A stretch of DNA of 6,838 nucleotides, from positions 1 through 6,838 of the forward strand of contig RGNC01000107.1 of NCBI GenBank assembly GCA_010029175.1, in the 5' to 3' direction. Positions 4,896 to 6,838 of the stretch are shown here, piece by piece. How positions within the stretch are numbered: position 1 is the stretch's first letter; every line of letters begins with the position of its first letter. The notes beneath the pieces were generated by a model. The model had not been told where the DNA came from. It ran no database searches and saw only the letters and a list, made by a program, of their open reading frames with translations. Origin of the DNA: Synechococcaceae bacterium WB8_1B_136. GTDB taxonomy: Bacteria; Cyanobacteriota; Cyanobacteriia; PCC-6307; Cyanobiaceae. The translations under genes and the position numbers were made by a program.

Positions 4896-6838
4896 CGGGG
4901 CACTGCCTGGTTGGAGAACCCCTGGTTGGACAGCTCCTGCTCGATGGCCGCCACCCGCAGCCGGGTGTTGAGCACGGCGTCGGGGTTGAGGCTGATGGAG
5001 TCGATCCCCTCGGCCACCAGGAATGCGGCGAACTCGGGGTGATCGCTGGGGGCCTGGCCACAGATGCCGATCTTGCGGCCGCAGCGCTTCGCCGTCTGAA
5101 TCGCCATGCGGATCATCGCCTTCACCGTGGCGTGGCGCTCGTCGAACAGGTCGGCCACCAGGGCCGAATCGCGATCGAGCCCCAGGGTGAGCTGGGTGAG
5201 GTCGTTGGAGCCGATCGAGAAGCCATCAAAGCGCTCGGCGAAGGCCTCGGCGCCGATCACGTTGCTGGGCAGTTCGCACATCACGTACACCTGCAGTCCG
5301 TTCTCGCCGCGCACCAGGCCGTGGCGGGCCAGTTCCGCCAGCACCCTGTCGCCCTCCTCCGGGGTGCGGCAGAAGGGCACCATCGGGATCACGTTCACCA
5401 GCCCCATCCGCTCGCGCACCTGGCGCAGGGCCTGGCACTCCAGGCCGAAGGCCTCGCGGAAGGCCGGCGCGTAGTAGCGGGAGGCGCCCCGCCAGCCGAG
5501 CATCGGGTTCTCCTCCGCCGGCTCAAAACCGCTGCCCCCCAGCAACTTGGCGTACTCGTTGCTCTTGAAGTCGGAGAAGCGCAGGATCACCGGGCGGGGG
5601 AAGAACGCGGCGGCGATGCGGCCCATGCCCTGGGCCAGCAGATCCACGTAGTAGTCGGCGGGGTGGGCATGGCCCCGGGTGAGTTCGGCGATGGCCTGGC
5701 GCTCGCCGGCATCCGTCACCCGCTCCGGCTCCAGCAGCGCCATCGGGTGCACCTTGATGTGGTTGGCGATGATGAACTCCAGCCGCGCCAGGCCTACGCC
5801 GTCGCAAGGAATGGCCGCCAGGTTGAAGGCCTCCTCCGGATTGCCCACATTGATCAGGATCTGGGTGCGGGTGGCGGGCAGATCCCCCAGCTCGCGCTCC
5901 TCCATCCGGAAGGGCAGAGCGCCGCGGTAGACGCGGCCCTCATCGCCCTCGCAGCAGCTGGCGGTGATGGCATCGCCATCGGCGATGCGCTCGGTGGCAT
6001 CTCCGGTGCCGACAATGGCGGTGATGCCCATCTCGCGGGCAATGATCGCGGCGTGGCAGGTGCGGCCGCCCTGGTTGGTGATCACGCCGCTGGCCAGCTT
6101 GAGGATCGGTTCCCAGTCGGGGTCGGTGCGCTCGGTCACGAGCAGATCCCCCGGGCTGAAGCGCTGGATTTCGGAGGGGTCGCGGATGATCCGGGCCCTG
6201 CCGCTGCTCACGGAGGCGCCGATGGCCCGCCCGCGGCAGAGCAGCTTGGCAGCGGCTCGGCTCGCCTCCTCCAGGTGCCAACTGCGCAGCACCGACGCCT
6301 TGCGGCGCGATTCCACCGTTTCCGGGCGCGCCTGGAGGATGAACAGCTCGCCGGTGCTGCCGTCCTTGGCCCACTCGATGTCCATCGGCGTCGGCATGCC
6401 CCGCCGCGCGCTGTAGTGCCGCTCGATCGCGCAGGCCCAGCGGGCCAGCTGCAGGGCGTCAGCATCGCTGATGGCGAAGCGCTGGCGCTCGGCGGCGGGC
6501 ACCTCCAGGTTGCGGGTGGTGCCGGGGCCGCTGTCGGCAAGCACCATGCGGATCGCCTTGCTGCCGAGCCGTTTGCTCACGATCGGCTCGAATCCCTGTT
6601 GCAGGGTGGGCTTGAAGATCAACCATTCGTCGGGGTTCACCGCCCCCTGCACCACGTTTTCCCCGAGGCCGTAGGCGGCGGTGAGCAGCACCGCGTCGCG
6701 GAAGCCGGTTTCGGTGTCGATCGAGAACATCACCCCCGAGGCCGCCAGGTCGGAGCGCACCATGCGTTGCACGCCGATGGAGAGGGCCAGGTCGAAGTGG
6801 TCGAAGCCGTTGATCTGGCGGTAGGAGATGGCCCGGTC
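4892..6838 (-). CDS. ppsA: Phosphoenolpyruvate synthase (pyruvate, water dikinase), N terminus off the window
   Basis: The enzyme makes phosphoenolpyruvate, AMP and phosphate from pyruvate, ATP and water in the cytoplasm, feeding gluconeogenesis. The frame is open to the right edge; 648 C-terminal residues are visible, beginning DRAISYRQINGFDHF. By comparison with E. coli PpsA (792 aa) roughly 160 residues are missing. The rest of the ATP-grasp domain runs to about 175, with SGVMFSIDTETGF (34-46), GLGENVVQGAVNPDEW (57-72), MDIEWAKDG (152-160) and LQARPETV (168-175). The swivelling domain holds GGRTCHAAIIAREMGI with phosphohistidine H262; T260 matches the Thr next to it that PSRP kinases modify in E. 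coli. The PEP/pyruvate barrel includes IGSNDLTQLTLGLDRD (about 542-557) and GICGQAPSDHPEF with catalytic C593. All key residues are intact. A short tail with a duplicated SNQ unit follows. A GTG at 6772 is internal, not the start. Confidence 0.95.
   Translation of the reverse strand, partial: DRAISYRQINGFDHFDLALSIGVQRMVRSDLAASGVMFSIDTETGFRDAVLLTAAYGLGENVVQGAVNPDEWLIFKPTLQQGFEPIVSKRLGSKAIRMVLADSGPGTTRNLEVPAAERQRFAISDADALQLARWACAIERHYSARRGMPTPMDIEWAKDGSTGELFILQARPETVESRRKASVLRSWHLEEASRAAAKLLCRGRAIGASVSSGRARIIRDPSEIQRFSPGDLLVTERTDPDWEPILKLASGVITNQGGRTCHAAIIAREMGITAIVGTGDATERIADGDAITASCCEGDEGRVYRGALPFRMEERELGDLPATRTQILINVGNPEEAFNLAAIPCDGVGLARLEFIIANHIKVHPMALLEPERVTDAGERQAIAELTRGHAHPADYYVDLLAQGMGRIAAAFFPRPVILRFSDFKSNEYAKLLGGSGFEPAEENPMLGWRGASRYYAPAFREAFGLECQALRQVRERMGLVNVIPMVPFCRTPEEGDRVLAELARHGLVRGENGLQVYVMCELPSNVIGAEAFAERFDGFSIGSNDLTQLTLGLDRDSALVADLFDERHATVKAMIRMAIQTAKRCGRKIGICGQAPSDHPEFAAFLVAEGIDSISLNPDAVLNTRLRVAAIEQELSNQGFSNQAVPR
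4906..4930 (-). repeat. Short direct repeat in the phosphoenolpyruvate synthase C-terminal tail
   Basis: CCTGGTTGGA occurs twice on the plus strand (4906-4915 and 4921-4930) with a 15-base period. On the coding strand it gives SNQGF-SNQAV (residues 637-646). The period is a multiple of three, so the frame is preserved. It lies beyond the conserved barrel and probably has little effect on catalysis. Confidence 0.6.

Noticed and set aside
5170..5178. Possible HIP1 octamer (GCGATCGC), common in many cyanobacteria
   Set aside because: Only seven-of-eight matches are seen here (GCGATCGA) and near 6423 (TCGATCGC). I found no perfect copy, so it gives no support either way.

Overview
This high-GC window looks like ordinary chromosome from a cyanobacterium, most likely a GC-rich picocyanobacterium of the Cyanobium/Synechococcus type. 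The main evidence is a cyAbrB-family regulator, a family essentially confined to cyanobacteria. A metallo-beta-lactamase-like protein of a type I associate with cyanobacteria and plastids, and the compact high-GC gene packing, agree with this. The genus is an inference from composition and protein resemblance, not from any marker gene. I see no mobile element, CRISPR array, rRNA or tRNA.

Layout, left to right: (1) a divergent member of the photolyase/cryptochrome family on the minus strand (38-1714); (2) a 106-bp divergent intergenic region; (3) the cyAbrB transcription factor on the plus strand (1821-2186); (4) a COG2509-type FAD-dependent dehydrogenase on the minus strand (2125-3831), whose 3' end overlaps the end of the regulator gene by 62 bp; (5) a 299-bp divergent spacer, possibly holding a small membrane-protein ORF (3975-4103, plus); (6) an MBL-fold hydrolase-like protein on the plus strand (4131-4895) that lacks two of the usual zinc-ligand histidines; (7) phosphoenolpyruvate synthase on the minus strand (4892-6838), with its N-terminal part beyond the right edge. 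Its stop codon interlocks with that of the MBL gene.

Strand alternates at almost every gene, so most genes here are probably separate transcription units rather than one operon. The functions touch light-dependent DNA repair or light sensing, global carbon/nitrogen regulation and central carbon metabolism, but the arrangement does not make them one pathway. I found no convincing new multi-gene system. The points most worth following are a C-terminal QLSLDL motif on the photolyase-like protein that resembles a sliding-clamp-binding peptide, its non-canonical flavin/substrate-site segment, and the two overlapping convergent gene ends.
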